A DNA stretch of 15,186 nt, from the NCBI GenBank assembly GCA_964608895.1, contig CAZSPT010000019.1:1-15186 (forward strand), written 5' to 3'. This stretch comes from CAZSPT01 sp964608895. Lineage in GTDB: Bacteria; Patescibacteriota; Patescibacteriia; 2-01-FULL-39-33. Position numbers and translations under genes: made by a program. The notes under the pieces were generated by a model. The model did not search any database, had not been told where the DNA came from, and worked only from the letters and a program-made list of their open reading frames with translations. The first letter of the stretch is position 1. Every line of letters begins with the position of its first letter. Positions 1-8,185 of this stretch are shown here, piece by piece.

Positions 1-183
1 TTGATTACCGCTCGGCGGGCTTTAGAAGAAAACCGGGAAGTCTTCGCTCTGCCCGGGAACATTGACCGCCCCGGCTCCCAAGGAACCAACCGGCTAATCC
101 AGCGGGGCGCTAAACTTGTTTCAAAAATTGAGGACATTCTTGAAGAAATCAAACCGGAACAGCCGGCTTTGAAATTAACCTAA
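1..183 (+). CDS. dprA: DNA-processing protein DprA, C-terminal fragment (5' end outside window)
   Basis: These are the last 60 residues of a DprA/Smf-type protein, the single-stranded DNA-binding RecA loader used in natural transformation. The reading frame is open to the left edge, so this is a partial gene and base 1 is not the start. The visible motifs are the end of the Rossmann-like core: LITARRALE, then [10 protein letters not shown], then [16 protein letters not shown], close to the family pattern in which a serial Ser/Gly-Gly-Asn-Leu-Ile segment precedes the last helix. The protein ends about 20 residues after this core, so the winged-helix domain that many DprA proteins carry at the C terminus is absent. 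topA follows 65 bases later on the same strand; dprA-topA is a common bacterial gene order. Family assignment is secure, while activity cannot be judged from the fragment. Confidence 0.9.
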   Translation: MITARRALEENREVFALPGNIDRPGSQGTNRLIQRGAKLVSKIEDILEEIKPEQPALKLT

Positions 184-185
184 AA

Positions 186-213
186 TTGACAAAATCCTAA
201 AACCCGTTAAACT
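186..213 (+). promoter_or_regulatory. Candidate sigma-70-type promoter for topA
   Basis: A perfect -35 box TTGACA (186-191) is followed after 16 bases by TAAACT (208-213), a 4/6 match to the -10 consensus. Transcription would start near 220 and leave a leader of about 30 bases before the topA ATG at 249. The -35 begins three bases after the dprA stop codon. The -10 is weak, so topA could also be read through from dprA. No Shine-Dalgarno sequence is visible before the ATG. Confidence 0.4.
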
Positions 214-248
214 AAATATTAGAATTAAAAATAACCGCTTTTAAAAAT

Positions 249-2447
249 ATGTCTGATCTGGTGATCGTTGAGTCGCCGACTAAGGCAAAAACCATTTCCA
301 AATTCCTTGGAAAAAAATTCAAAATAAAATCCTCTTTCGGGCACCTTCGGGACCTTCCGAAAAAAAAACTCGGAGTATCGGTTGACAACGACTTTCAGCC
401 GGAATATGTTATCCCCGACAAAAGCAAAAAAAATGTCCAAGAGTTGAAAAAAACAGCCGCTGAAGCAGACCGGATTTATTTCGCCACTGACGAAGACCGG
501 GAAGGAGAAGCAATTGCCTGGCATCTTGCCGAAATCTTCGGCCTTGAACCGAAAAAAACCAATAGAATAACTTTTCATGAAATCACCGCGGAAGCAATCA
601 AAGAAGCTTTGAAAAATCCCCGAACGATTGACACCAACTTGGTTAATGCCCAACAAGCTCGACGGATTCTTGACCGGCTGGTTGGTTACGAACTCTCTCC
701 TTTTCTTTGGAAAAAAGTCGCCAAAGGACTCTCGGCCGGCCGAGTGCAGTCTGTCACCGTCCGGCTAATTGTTGAGCGAGAACGGGAAATTAGAAAATTT
801 AAACCTCAAGAATACTGGGAAATTTTCGGAGATTTTCAAACCAAAACTCAAGAAAAACTTCAAGGAAAACTTCAAAAAATAAAAGGAAAAACTCTAGACA
901 AACTGGCAATCGGTTCTGAAAAAGAAGCCAAAGAAATAACCGAACGACTGGAAAAAGCCGACTTTTACATCGCCAAGGCTGAAAAAAAAGAAGTCAAGAA
1001 AAACCCTCTCCCTCCTTTCACCACCTCAACCCTTCAGCAGGAAGCCAACCGCCGGCTGAATTTTTCGGCCAAACAAACAATGATGATTGCTCAGCAGCTT
1101 TACGAAGGAATTGAAACCAATGGCCAATCTCTCGGCTTAATAACCTATATGAGAACTGATTCAGTCAATCTGGCAAAAAAATTCTTGGCTGAAGCGGCTG
1201 AATATCTCAAACAAAACCTTGGCCCGGAATATTCCAAAACCAAAAACTATCAAACTAAAAGCCGGGGAGCCCAGGAAGCGCACGAAGCGATTCGGCCGAC
1301 TGAAGTGGACCAAACTCCGGAAAAGCTAGCGACCTGCCTGAACGCCAATCAGTTGAAACTTTATCAGCTGATTTGGCGGCGAGCGGTGGCCAGCCAAGCG
1401 GCCGCCGCCAAACTGGAAGCGACCAATATTGAAATCAACACCGGCGACGACCGCCAAACTTTCCAAGCGGCCGGACAGGTGATAAAATTTGACGGTTTTT
1501 TGAAAATCTATCCGGCCTCAATTAAGGACGAGCTACTGCCGGCGGTCAGCCAAGGGGACTCTCTCAATTGTTTGGAGATAAAACCAATTCAAAAATTCAC
1601 CCAGCCTCCGGCCCGCTACAGCGACGCCGCCCTGGTCAAAGCCTTGGAAAAAAGAGGCATCGGCCGGCCGTCAACCTACGCCCCGACCATTGCCACTATC
1701 ATTGACCGAGGTTATGTTGAGCGAATCGATAAAAAAAAGCTCCAGCCGACTGAAATCGCGATGGTTGTCAACGACCTGTTAGTTAAACATTTTTCCCGAA
1801 TTATTGACTACGACTTCACCGCTGAAATGGAGGAAAACCTTGATAAAATAGCCGAGGGGAAAAAGAAATGGCGGCCGGTCATCAAGGAATTCTACGCCCC
1901 CTTCAAAAAAAACCTCACTTCCAAAGAAAAAGAAATAACCAAAAAAGAATTGACTGAAGAACAAACCAATCAAAAATGCGAAAAATGCGGCAGTCCGATG
2001 GTTATAAAAGTCGGGCGGTTTGGAAAATTTCTCGCCTGCTCCAATTATCCCGAATGCAAAAACACCAAAAAACTTACTGATTCAAAAAACAACCAAGTTA
2101 ATCCTCCGAAAATTCTGGAAGAAAAGTGCCCGGAGTGCGGAGCCAACTTGGTTTTGCGAAAAGGCCGCTATGGAGAGTTTAAAGGCTGTTCCAATTACCC
2201 AAAATGCAGATACATTAAAAAAGAAACCAGCGACCTTAATTTAAAATGCCCAAAATGCGATTCCGGAAAAATAGTCCTGAAGCGCAGCCGAAAAGGGCCT
2301 TTTTACGGCTGCGACCAGTATCCAAAATGCGATTTTGCCTTTTGGGGAAAACCAAGTGAAAATAAATGTTCGGAATGCGGCTATCCAATGATAATTCAAA
2401 AAAATGGAGAAAAATGCGCCAACAAAGAATGCTCCGGAAACAATTGA
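249..2447 (+). CDS. topA: DNA topoisomerase I (type IA) with four C-terminal zinc ribbons
   Basis: This enzyme relaxes negatively supercoiled DNA by cutting one strand and holding the 5' end on a tyrosine. The TOPRIM domain is at the N terminus, with LVIVESPTKAKTI (glutamate E9) and the metal-binding acidic triad D81/D83/E85 in TDEDREGEAIAWH. The catalytic tyrosine is Y300 in LITYMRTDS. The active-site arginine lies in the same motif, and GRVQSVTVRLI (164-174) and GIGRPSTYAP are further type IA signatures. From residue 577 to the end there are four Cys4 zinc-ribbon units (CEKC, CPEC, CPKC and CSEC starts), which bind single-stranded DNA in this family. The length of 732 residues is normal. 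The start MSDLVIVESP places the ATG directly before the first beta strand of TOPRIM, as in homologues. It stops with TGA and is followed by a strong terminator. There is no sign of damage. Confidence 0.97.
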   Translation: MSDLVIVESPTKAKTISKFLGKKFKIKSSFGHLRDLPKKKLGVSVDNDFQPEYVIPDKSKKNVQELKKTAAEADRIYFATDEDREGEAIAWHLAEIFGLEPKKTNRITFHEITAEAIKEALKNPRTIDTNLVNAQQARRILDRLVGYELSPFLWKKVAKGLSAGRVQSVTVRLIVEREREIRKFKPQEYWEIFGDFQTKTQEKLQGKLQKIKGKTLDKLAIGSEKEAKEITERLEKADFYIAKAEKKEVKKNPLPPFTTSTLQQEANRRLNFSAKQTMMIAQQLYEGIETNGQSLGLITYMRTDSVNLAKKFLAEAAEYLKQNLGPEYSKTKNYQTKSRGAQEAHEAIRPTEVDQTPEKLATCLNANQLKLYQLIWRRAVASQAAAAKLEATNIEINTGDDRQTFQAAGQVIKFDGFLKIYPASIKDELLPAVSQGDSLNCLEIKPIQKFTQPPARYSDAALVKALEKRGIGRPSTYAPTIATIIDRGYVERIDKKKLQPTEIAMVVNDLLVKHFSRIIDYDFTAEMEENLDKIAEGKKKWRPVIKEFYAPFKKNLTSKEKEITKKELTEEQTNQKCEKCGSPMVIKVGRFGKFLACSNYPECKNTKKLTDSKNNQVNPPKILEEKCPECGANLVLRKGRYGEFKGCSNYPKCRYIKKETSDLNLKCPKCDSGKIVLKRSRKGPFYGCDQYPKCDFAFWGKPSENKCSECGYPMIIQKNGEKCANKECSGNN

Positions 2448-2468
2448 AGAAAAAAAATCAGCGAAATA

Positions 2469-2498
2469 AAAAATCCCCGCTTTAAAGCGGGGATTTTT
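2469..2498. terminator. Bidirectional intrinsic terminator between topA and the dockerin gene
   Basis: This is a perfect 15-bp inverted repeat whose arms are 2469-2483 and 2484-2498. The stem contains the run TCCCCGC/GCGGGGA. Read on either strand, the GC core is flanked by A-runs upstream and T-runs downstream. It sits 21 bases after the topA stop and 10 bases after the end of the converging gene, so it can end both transcripts. Confidence 0.9.
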
Positions 2499-2508
2499 AC
2501 CTTAATCT

Positions 2509-5500
2509 TTAGTTACAATTGTTAGAAAGTTCATATGTCCCTAAATAGGCTCGCATTGCAAAAACGGCGTCAGCGGCGTCAACGAAGCCGTCATGATTAT
2601 AATCAGCGTGGCAGTCATAATTAGAGTCATCTGCGGCAGTAGTTGATCTGACCCAAATATCATTAATAATCAGCGTATCTTCAGGACTAAACTTACCGTC
2701 TCCGTTAAGATCGCCGACCGGACAATCATCAAGAACTTCAGGAGCGGGAAGCTGTTCAATTATTGGTACGCCAATGTCGTTACTATTGTCATAATAAGAC
2801 CAACCAACGCAAGTATTGGTTTCAAAATCGCAAGGAGTTTCTGCTCCCAGACAATCAGCATGTTCTTCGCAATATCCCAATATTGTTGCCGGGTCTTCTT
2901 GATTAATCGGAGAAACACTAACGGCGGCTTCGCCAATTACTGAAGTCTTAAAAACGCAGCTACCAATTTCACACTCACCGTTTTGGTCGCAAATTTGAAA
3001 CTTATTATCAATGTTATTGGGACTTGCAAAAGCCCGATGGGCCGGATTATTTTCTTTTTGCTTAAAAACATCCATATAAGTGTCTTGGTCGCCTGAAATA
3101 TCACCTAAATAAACTCCTCCTCCGCAAGGAATAATTCTATAATAAGAAGAATTATTATTATTATATTTATAAAACATTGGTTTGAAAACCTTAACAGTTG
3201 ATTTTTGCGACGGAATTCCCAGCCATTGGCAAAAGCCGGTCCCAAACGGACATTCAAGATCTAAATCAGGAAAAAAAGGAACATTCCAATCGCGATACTC
3301 TACTGTCCTGTTATTCGACAAAGATTGAAGTTTTATCTTATGTTCTCCCGGCCGAATAATATCCACATTTTCATCATCAGCGATAACTTTAAACTTTTGT
3401 TCATTCCCGGTAACTTCATCAGCAGTCGCGCCCAGGCCTTTTCCGTCTTTTCCGTTAATAATTGACAAAAACTTTCCGGTAGCGTCGTTTTTCAGGGTAA
3501 TAATATCACCATTATGAAGATGGGAGGGGATTTTAGCGACAACCGCCTTAGGATCGCTTTGATAATATTCATCCTGCAAAAGAGTAAACTCAGGATCGCC
3601 GACTAAGCCGAACTCTCCATATTTTTGGCCATTCTTTAAAACTAAGAATTTAGTGAGTGATTCATTGGTGATAAAATCCCAAGGAGAATCTTTGCTAAGA
3701 ACAATATTAACAAGTTTTCTAAAATCAACCGGGTTGATAAAGCCGTCCTTATTGACGTCCAGCAGACCGTCGTCTTCAACACTGTAACTCGCGCTGGTGT
3801 CGCCTTTGAGATAACTGAGAGCGTTAATCATCTTCTGAATGTCAACCGCGTCAACTTTGCCGTCTCCGTTAATGTCTCCTCTGACTCCGTCGGCGGATTT
3901 TGTCGGGATAAAGTTAAGTTCAGCTAAATCTTCACTGCCGCCCCATTTTTTCAAAGTCTCAATACAGAGATATCCGCAGCCAGTTTTTTCATCAGTCGCG
4001 GCTGGCAAAGCCAATTCTTTTTCAACCAGTTTAAACTTATAGCCGCTTTCCCGGCCGGAAGTATAAATTTTATTTCCTTTGGTAATAACTATCTTCGCCA
4101 AATTCTCGTCATAATATCCAAGGTCTGGAATAAAATTAGTAGACAAACCTATTTCTTCTTTTAAACCGGTTCGGCGAGACCAACGATTCTGGGCGGGATT
4201 ATAAACATAGAGTTCCCCGTTTTTACCCCAAAGAACAACCCGGCCACCGCCAAAAGGATGATAATAGCCGACTTTTGGAATAAACTTTTCCGGCAGACCT
4301 TGGGCCTTTTTCTGGTCGGCGGTGTATTCATTCCAATTCCCGGTCTTTTTGTTATAGACAAAACAGCGTCCTTGTTCGTTCCAAAGAACAACCCGGCCGC
4401 CGCCAAAAGGATGATAATAGCCGACTTTTGGAATAAACTTTTCAAATTCCTCTATTTTGCGATTCTTGGCAAGAACGGAAATTTCCCGGGCGGAAAGGTG
4501 CCGGTTAAAAATTCTCACTTCGTCAAGATAGCCGTTATAACCGGCTTTAGTGCCGGGAACCCCGCCGATCAACAGATTATTTTGGCAACTTTTAATCGGC
4601 GAATCAACGGCTCTTGAGGCGGATTCTTCTCCATTGATATAAAGCTTAAGACTCCGGCCGTCATAGACGCAGGCGGCGTGATACCAGCGGTCGGGCGCTA
4701 ACCGAGGCCCCCGCAAAACATAATTGTTGTCGTCTCGCCCTTTAACCAAACAATTTAAAGTGTTGTAGAATCCGTTATAAAGCTGGAAGCTGTAATCATG
4801 ATCGGCAATATTGGTGATAATTCTTTCGTTTCTTTTTTGAGGTTTGTCATTTTTAAGAAAGGCCGAAATAGTGAACTGATAACTGGCGCTGAAATCAATA
4901 TCATTTCGGTAATTGACCGAAACAACTCTTTGGCCGCCGGAAAAATTCAGATAGCGGAGAAAATTAGATTCCCGGGGGAAAGTGCGTCCGGATTCTCCAA
5001 ATGGCCGGCCGGCGTCGGAATCAATAAATCCGTGGCGGTTGTTTCCGGAATAATCGTTAAAATCGCTGTCAAAAGGATAATAAGCAACCAGGCCGTTGAA
5101 AAGATTCGCCTGATTTCCTCCTTTCAGCGGCAAACCATCGTTATTAAAAACATTTTCATAAGAATAGCACTGACCGGTTCCAGGGTGGCAACCGTAATTT
5201 CGGCCTTGAGAATCCCAAAGAATAATTCTTCCTTTGGCGCCTAAAGGATAGTAATGAATGGCGACCGGATTAAAAACATCCAAAATCGGACGGTCAGTGT
5301 TCCTTAAAGTAAAATGAGAAGTCAAATTGTTCCAAGTTTTGTTTTTTTCGTTAAAAGAAGAAACTTTCTGTCTACTCCAAAGCAAAACCTGTTCATCAAA
5401 AGGATAAACGTCTCCGGCGATTAAAATCTGCTTATCGTCTAATTCGGAAAAATACTGATAGTCGGAAATATCCGGACTGATTAATCTGGAAATTCCAATG

Positions 5501-5625
5501 GCAAAGTTAACCGAGAAAAATCCTAAAATAACCGGAGTCAAGATAAGCACCGACAAAGCAAGGGCGCCGACCACTTCAGTTTTGGTTTTAACGGCAGTCG
5601 GAGTTTGTTTTTTAGCTTTAGGCAT
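2509..5625 (-). CDS. Membrane-anchored surface protein with kelch-like repeats, LamG domain and two dockerin-type calcium-binding pairs
   Basis: This is a 1038-residue protein that I recognise by its domains only. A basic N terminus (MPKAKKQTPT) and one hydrophobic stretch (about 18-44, no clear cleavage site) suggest an N-terminal anchor with the rest outside the cell. A repeat of about 36-38 residues occurs at about 67-100, 121-157, 398-435, 449-486 and 499-530, with pattern GYYxPxGxxRVVLWxxxGxxxVYNxxTxxW, resembling kelch propeller blades. Between units 2 and 3 lies a LamG/concanavalin-like domain (about 178-385: LVAYYPFDSDFNDYSGNNRH, RWYHAACVYDG, LKLYINGE, YLDEVRIFNR). Two dockerin type I pairs follow: 583-645 (GDINGDGKVDAVD, DVNKDGFINPVD) and 971-1030 (GDLNGDGKFSPED, ADYNHDGFVDAAD). 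Residues about 700-880 look like a beta-trefoil (GDIITLKNDATGKFLSI), and 919-940 is cysteine-rich. The roles are probably carbohydrate or protein binding at the cell surface. No catalytic domain was recognised. No Shine-Dalgarno sequence precedes the ATG. Confidence 0.85.
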   Translation of the reverse strand: MPKAKKQTPTAVKTKTEVVGALALSVLILTPVILGFFSVNFAIGISRLISPDISDYQYFSELDDKQILIAGDVYPFDEQVLLWSRQKVSSFNEKNKTWNNLTSHFTLRNTDRPILDVFNPVAIHYYPLGAKGRIILWDSQGRNYGCHPGTGQCYSYENVFNNDGLPLKGGNQANLFNGLVAYYPFDSDFNDYSGNNRHGFIDSDAGRPFGESGRTFPRESNFLRYLNFSGGQRVVSVNYRNDIDFSASYQFTISAFLKNDKPQKRNERIITNIADHDYSFQLYNGFYNTLNCLVKGRDDNNYVLRGPRLAPDRWYHAACVYDGRSLKLYINGEESASRAVDSPIKSCQNNLLIGGVPGTKAGYNGYLDEVRIFNRHLSAREISVLAKNRKIEEFEKFIPKVGYYHPFGGGRVVLWNEQGRCFVYNKKTGNWNEYTADQKKAQGLPEKFIPKVGYYHPFGGGRVVLWGKNGELYVYNPAQNRWSRRTGLKEEIGLSTNFIPDLGYYDENLAKIVITKGNKIYTSGRESGYKFKLVEKELALPAATDEKTGCGYLCIETLKKWGGSEDLAELNFIPTKSADGVRGDINGDGKVDAVDIQKMINALSYLKGDTSASYSVEDDGLLDVNKDGFINPVDFRKLVNIVLSKDSPWDFITNESLTKFLVLKNGQKYGEFGLVGDPEFTLLQDEYYQSDPKAVVAKIPSHLHNGDIITLKNDATGKFLSIINGKDGKGLGATADEVTGNEQKFKVIADDENVDIIRPGEHKIKLQSLSNNRTVEYRDWNVPFFPDLDLECPFGTGFCQWLGIPSQKSTVKVFKPMFYKYNNNNSSYYRIIPCGGGVYLGDISGDQDTYMDVFKQKENNPAHRAFASPNNIDNKFQICDQNGECEIGSCVFKTSVIGEAAVSVSPINQEDPATILGYCEEHADCLGAETPCDFETNTCVGWSYYDNSNDIGVPIIEQLPAPEVLDDCPVGDLNGDGKFSPEDTLIINDIWVRSTTAADDSNYDCHADYNHDGFVDAADAVFAMRAYLGTYELSNNCN
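4228..4443 (-). repeat. Near-identical 63-bp direct repeat inside the surface-protein gene
   Basis: Bases 4228-4290 and 4381-4443 are 63 bp each and differ at one position (A versus G at about 4246/4399). They are offset by 153 bp, exactly 51 codons, and encode residues 397-415 and 448-466 plus flanking bases, with protein motif FIPKVGYYHPFGGGRVVLW in both. The sequence between and around the copies has diverged. Near-identity at silent positions points to a recent duplication or to gene conversion between repeat units. Confidence 0.9.
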
Positions 5626-5707
5626 AATTTTCTAAAAAATTATTGTTTTTTATTTATTTAAACCAGATTATTTGTTAAAATAATCAAGAATAGTTTTATT
5701 TAGATAT

Positions 5708-5738
5708 ATTATAGCACAAAATAATCTTTTAAGTCTAA
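5708..5738 (-). promoter_or_regulatory. Candidate promoter for the surface-protein gene in the divergent intergenic region
   Basis: On the - strand a perfect TATAAT lies at 5713-5708, with a weak -35 TTAGAC at 5738-5733 (spacer 19). The leader would be roughly 75 bases. The same bases read TATTAT on the + strand (5707-5712), so a promoter for the rel gene at 5757 may overlap it, but I see no convincing + strand -35. The whole 5626-5756 gap is very AT-rich and contains no small gene that I can support. Confidence 0.35.
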
Positions 5739-5756
5739 AAAATCTAACTGTGGAAA

Positions 5757-7229
5757 ATGCCCTCTGGATTAATTGAAGAAAAATTTCAAAAACTTTTAAA
5801 AACCCTGGAAAATAACAATTATTCGGCTGAGGATTTAATGATTGTCCAAGAAGCTTTTATTTTGGCTCAAAAAGCCCACCAAGGCCAGAAGAGAATTTCC
5901 GGCCGACCCTATATCACTCATCCTTTGGCGACCGCTGAAAAACTGGCCGAACTCGGCCTGCCTTTGGCAATCGTCGCCGCCGGATTAGTCCACGACGTTC
6001 CCGAAGACACTGATTATTCTCTAAAAGACATTGAAAAAAAACTTGGCTCGGAAATCGCCGGACTGGTCGCCGGAATCACTAAACTCGGCACTTTAAAATA
6101 CCGGGGGATTGAACGTTATGCTGAAAATCTTCGGAAAATGTTCGTCGCTATGAGTAACGATATTAGAATAATTTTGATAAAATTCAGCGACCGGCTCCAT
6201 AATTTGGAAACCTTGGACGCCCTGCCTCGGGAAAAACAAATTAGAATTGCCAAGGAATCACTGGAAATCTACGCTCCGATCGCCGACCGACTCGGAATGA
6301 GTCAAATTCAGCGGGAGCTTGAAGACCTTTCATTCAAATATCTTAAGCCCCGAGAATACCGCCAACTGGAAAAAATCCTTCCGGAAAAATACAAAATCAG
6401 AGAAAAGCAACTGGAAAAAATCAAAAAAAGAGTCGCCAAAGCTTTGACTGACCGAAAGATTTCAATAAATAAAATGACAATTTACGGTCGGACTAAGCAT
6501 TTTTACAGCCTGCACCAAAAACTCCAAAAAAAAGAAATTAACCAAGATTTTGAAAAAATTTACGACTTAATCGCCTTGAGAATAATCACTCCAACTGTTG
6601 CTGGCTGTTATTCAATCCTGGGAATTCTCCATGAACTTTACAAACCAATACCCGACCGCATTAAAGATTACATCGCACAGCCAAAACCGAATGGCTATCA
6701 GTCCCTTCAAACGACTGTTTTCACCAAGACAGCCGGAATCATGGAATTCCAAATCCGGACCCCGGAAATGCATCAAAAAGCGGAATTTGGAATCGCCGCC
6801 CACTGGAGTTATAAAAAAAATAACAGCCGGCCGTCAAAGCAGGACTTGAAATGGATCAACGAACTGGTTGAGTGGCAGAAAAAAATCCAAAGCAATAAAC
6901 AATTCCTACAGGAAGTCAAGCTGGATATTTTTCAAAATCAAATTTTCGTCTTCACTCCCCAAGGAGATGTTATTAGTCTGCCGGAAAAGTCAACCCCGAT
7001 TGATTTCGCTTATCGGGTTCACACTTTTCTCGGCGACCGCTGCATCGGCGCAAAAGTCAATAATCAAATGTCGCGGTTAAACACTGAATTGAAAAACGGC
7101 GATATTGTTGAAATTATTGTTGACAAAAACCGGCAGCGACCAAACCCCGACTGGCTGGAAATCGCCAAAACTTCAATGGCTAAAAGCAAAATCAGAGCCG
7201 CTTTAAATAAAACCAAAGACAGCGGCTAA
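5757..7229 (+). CDS. rel: Bifunctional-type (p)ppGpp synthetase/hydrolase (RSH family), short form ending after TGS
   Basis: RSH enzymes make (p)ppGpp from ATP and GTP/GDP and hydrolyse it, driving the stringent response. The N-terminal HD hydrolase domain keeps its metal ligands: H55 (PYITHP), H79-D80 with E83-D84 (HDVPEDT) and D145 (SDRLHN). The synthetase domain has YDLIALR (D270), RIKDYIAQPKPNGYQSL (301-317) and EFQIRT (E330). The RxKD form is that of bifunctional Rel enzymes rather than the ExDD of RelA. A TGS domain spans about 389-455. The protein stops at residue 490, just after the DWLEIAKTSMAKSKIR motif that normally opens the helical region, so the helical, zinc-finger and ACT parts (about 250 residues in full-length Rel) are missing. 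The stop is only 16 bases from the convergent parB end, so there is no room for a lost remainder. In the GYQSLHT motif the His is Gln (Q318). The ATG start has only a weak GGA nearby. Confidence 0.93.
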   Translation: MPSGLIEEKFQKLLKTLENNNYSAEDLMIVQEAFILAQKAHQGQKRISGRPYITHPLATAEKLAELGLPLAIVAAGLVHDVPEDTDYSLKDIEKKLGSEIAGLVAGITKLGTLKYRGIERYAENLRKMFVAMSNDIRIILIKFSDRLHNLETLDALPREKQIRIAKESLEIYAPIADRLGMSQIQRELEDLSFKYLKPREYRQLEKILPEKYKIREKQLEKIKKRVAKALTDRKISINKMTIYGRTKHFYSLHQKLQKKEINQDFEKIYDLIALRIITPTVAGCYSILGILHELYKPIPDRIKDYIAQPKPNGYQSLQTTVFTKTAGIMEFQIRTPEMHQKAEFGIAAHWSYKKNNSRPSKQDLKWINELVEWQKKIQSNKQFLQEVKLDIFQNQIFVFTPQGDVISLPEKSTPIDFAYRVHTFLGDRCIGAKVNNQMSRLNTELKNGDIVEIIVDKNRQRPNPDWLEIAKTSMAKSKIRAALNKTKDSG

Positions 7230-7242
7230 CCGCCGCCGTCTT
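7216..7242. terminator. Hairpin at the rel/parB convergent junction, possible terminator
   Basis: An inverted repeat overlaps the rel stop codon: AAGAC(A)GCGGC at 7216-7226 pairs with GCCGC(C)GTCTT at 7232-7242, with one internal mismatch and a 5-base loop. It lies at the point where rel and parB transcripts meet. Neither side has a clean T-run directly after the stem, so termination efficiency is uncertain. Confidence 0.35.
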
Positions 7243-7245
7243 GGC

Positions 7246-8178
7246 TTATTCTTGACCAAAAATTTTTTTTAGAAGCTGGTCAAGCTGGTCAAGAGAAAAA
7301 AATTTAATAACGATTTTACCGGTCCGGCCAGTGCTTTTGACCGCTACCCGAGTTCCAAGGTATTCAGCCAGCTTTTCTTCCTTTGCCTTGATTTCAAGAG
7401 TCGGAGGCGCCGACCGAAGTTTTTTCTTAACCGCCAGCTCCCGACCGAGCTGTTCAGCCTGCCGGACATTGAATTTCTTATTCTTAATCGCTGAAATCAC
7501 CTGAGAGCGGGCGGCTTCAGGAAGCCCTAAAAGAGGCCGGGCGTGTCCTTCGGTAATTTCCTTTTTCCGAATCGCTTCTTTGACGTCTTCAGGAGCTTCT
7601 AAAAGCCGCAAAATGTTAGTAACTCCTTCCCGGCTTCGGCCGAGCCGGGCAGCGAGCTGATTATGGGTCAAATTAAACTGATCAATCAGCTTGCGGTAGC
7701 CGGCGGCCCGTTCTAAGGGATTTAAATCCTGGCGTTGAAGATTTTCAACCAGAGAAACTTCCATTTTTTTCTGTTCATCCCAATCACGGATAATCGCCGG
7801 GACTTTTTTCAAGCCAACTATTTTAGCAGCCCTAAGCCGGCGTTCTCCGGCAATCAATTCCCAGCCGCCGTCTTTCGGGCAAACAACCAGTGGTTGGACG
7901 ATTCCATGCTGTTTAATTGAACCGGCCAGCTCGGACAAGCTTTCCCAGCTAAAATCCTGACGAGCTTGATGAGGGCTTGGGGAAATTTTTTCAACCGGAA
8001 GCTCGGCTATCTCCTCGCTTTGAAATAATTTATTGGCTTCTGAATCAGAAACACCCGAATTTTCGTCTGATTGAAAATCAGCCGGATATTTGGCGACTTT
8101 TGGAGCGGCGGAAAAACTGTTTTTTTTATCAGGAATCAGGGAGCTTAATCCCCGTCCGAGGCCGGATTGTTTTTCCAT
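7246..8178 (-). CDS. parB: Chromosome-partitioning protein ParB (CTP-dependent DNA clamp)
   Basis: ParB loads at parS sites, binds CTP and spreads along DNA, and works with ParA in segregating the chromosome origin. I place the start at the ATG at 8178 (MEKQSGLGRGLSSLIP) because ParB proteins characteristically begin with this GLGRGL segment. A longer frame opens at 8238 but would add 20 unconserved residues that overlap parA. From 8178 the protein has 310 residues: a linker to about 60, an N-terminal ParB/Srx-type domain with the CTP-binding GERRLRAA (111-118) and ENLQRQDLNPLE (145-156), a helix-turn-helix around 169-191, and a C-terminal dimerisation region ending in a Leu-rich helix. It lies 7 bases downstream of parA in the same direction, so the two are co-transcribed. 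No Shine-Dalgarno sequence is seen. I found no parS-like palindrome in the window. Confidence 0.93.
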   Translation of the reverse strand: MEKQSGLGRGLSSLIPDKKNSFSAAPKVAKYPADFQSDENSGVSDSEANKLFQSEEIAELPVEKISPSPHQARQDFSWESLSELAGSIKQHGIVQPLVVCPKDGGWELIAGERRLRAAKIVGLKKVPAIIRDWDEQKKMEVSLVENLQRQDLNPLERAAGYRKLIDQFNLTHNQLAARLGRSREGVTNILRLLEAPEDVKEAIRKKEITEGHARPLLGLPEAARSQVISAIKNKKFNVRQAEQLGRELAVKKKLRSAPPTLEIKAKEEKLAEYLGTRVAVKSTGRTGKIVIKFFSLDQLDQLLKKIFGQE

Positions 8179-8185
8179 AATTTTA

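Noticed and set aside
3060..3110. A fifth dockerin-like loop in the surface protein, GDISGDQDTYMDVF at residues 841-854
   Set aside because: Spacing and acidic positions do not follow the calcium-loop pattern, and no paired second loop or helix follows.
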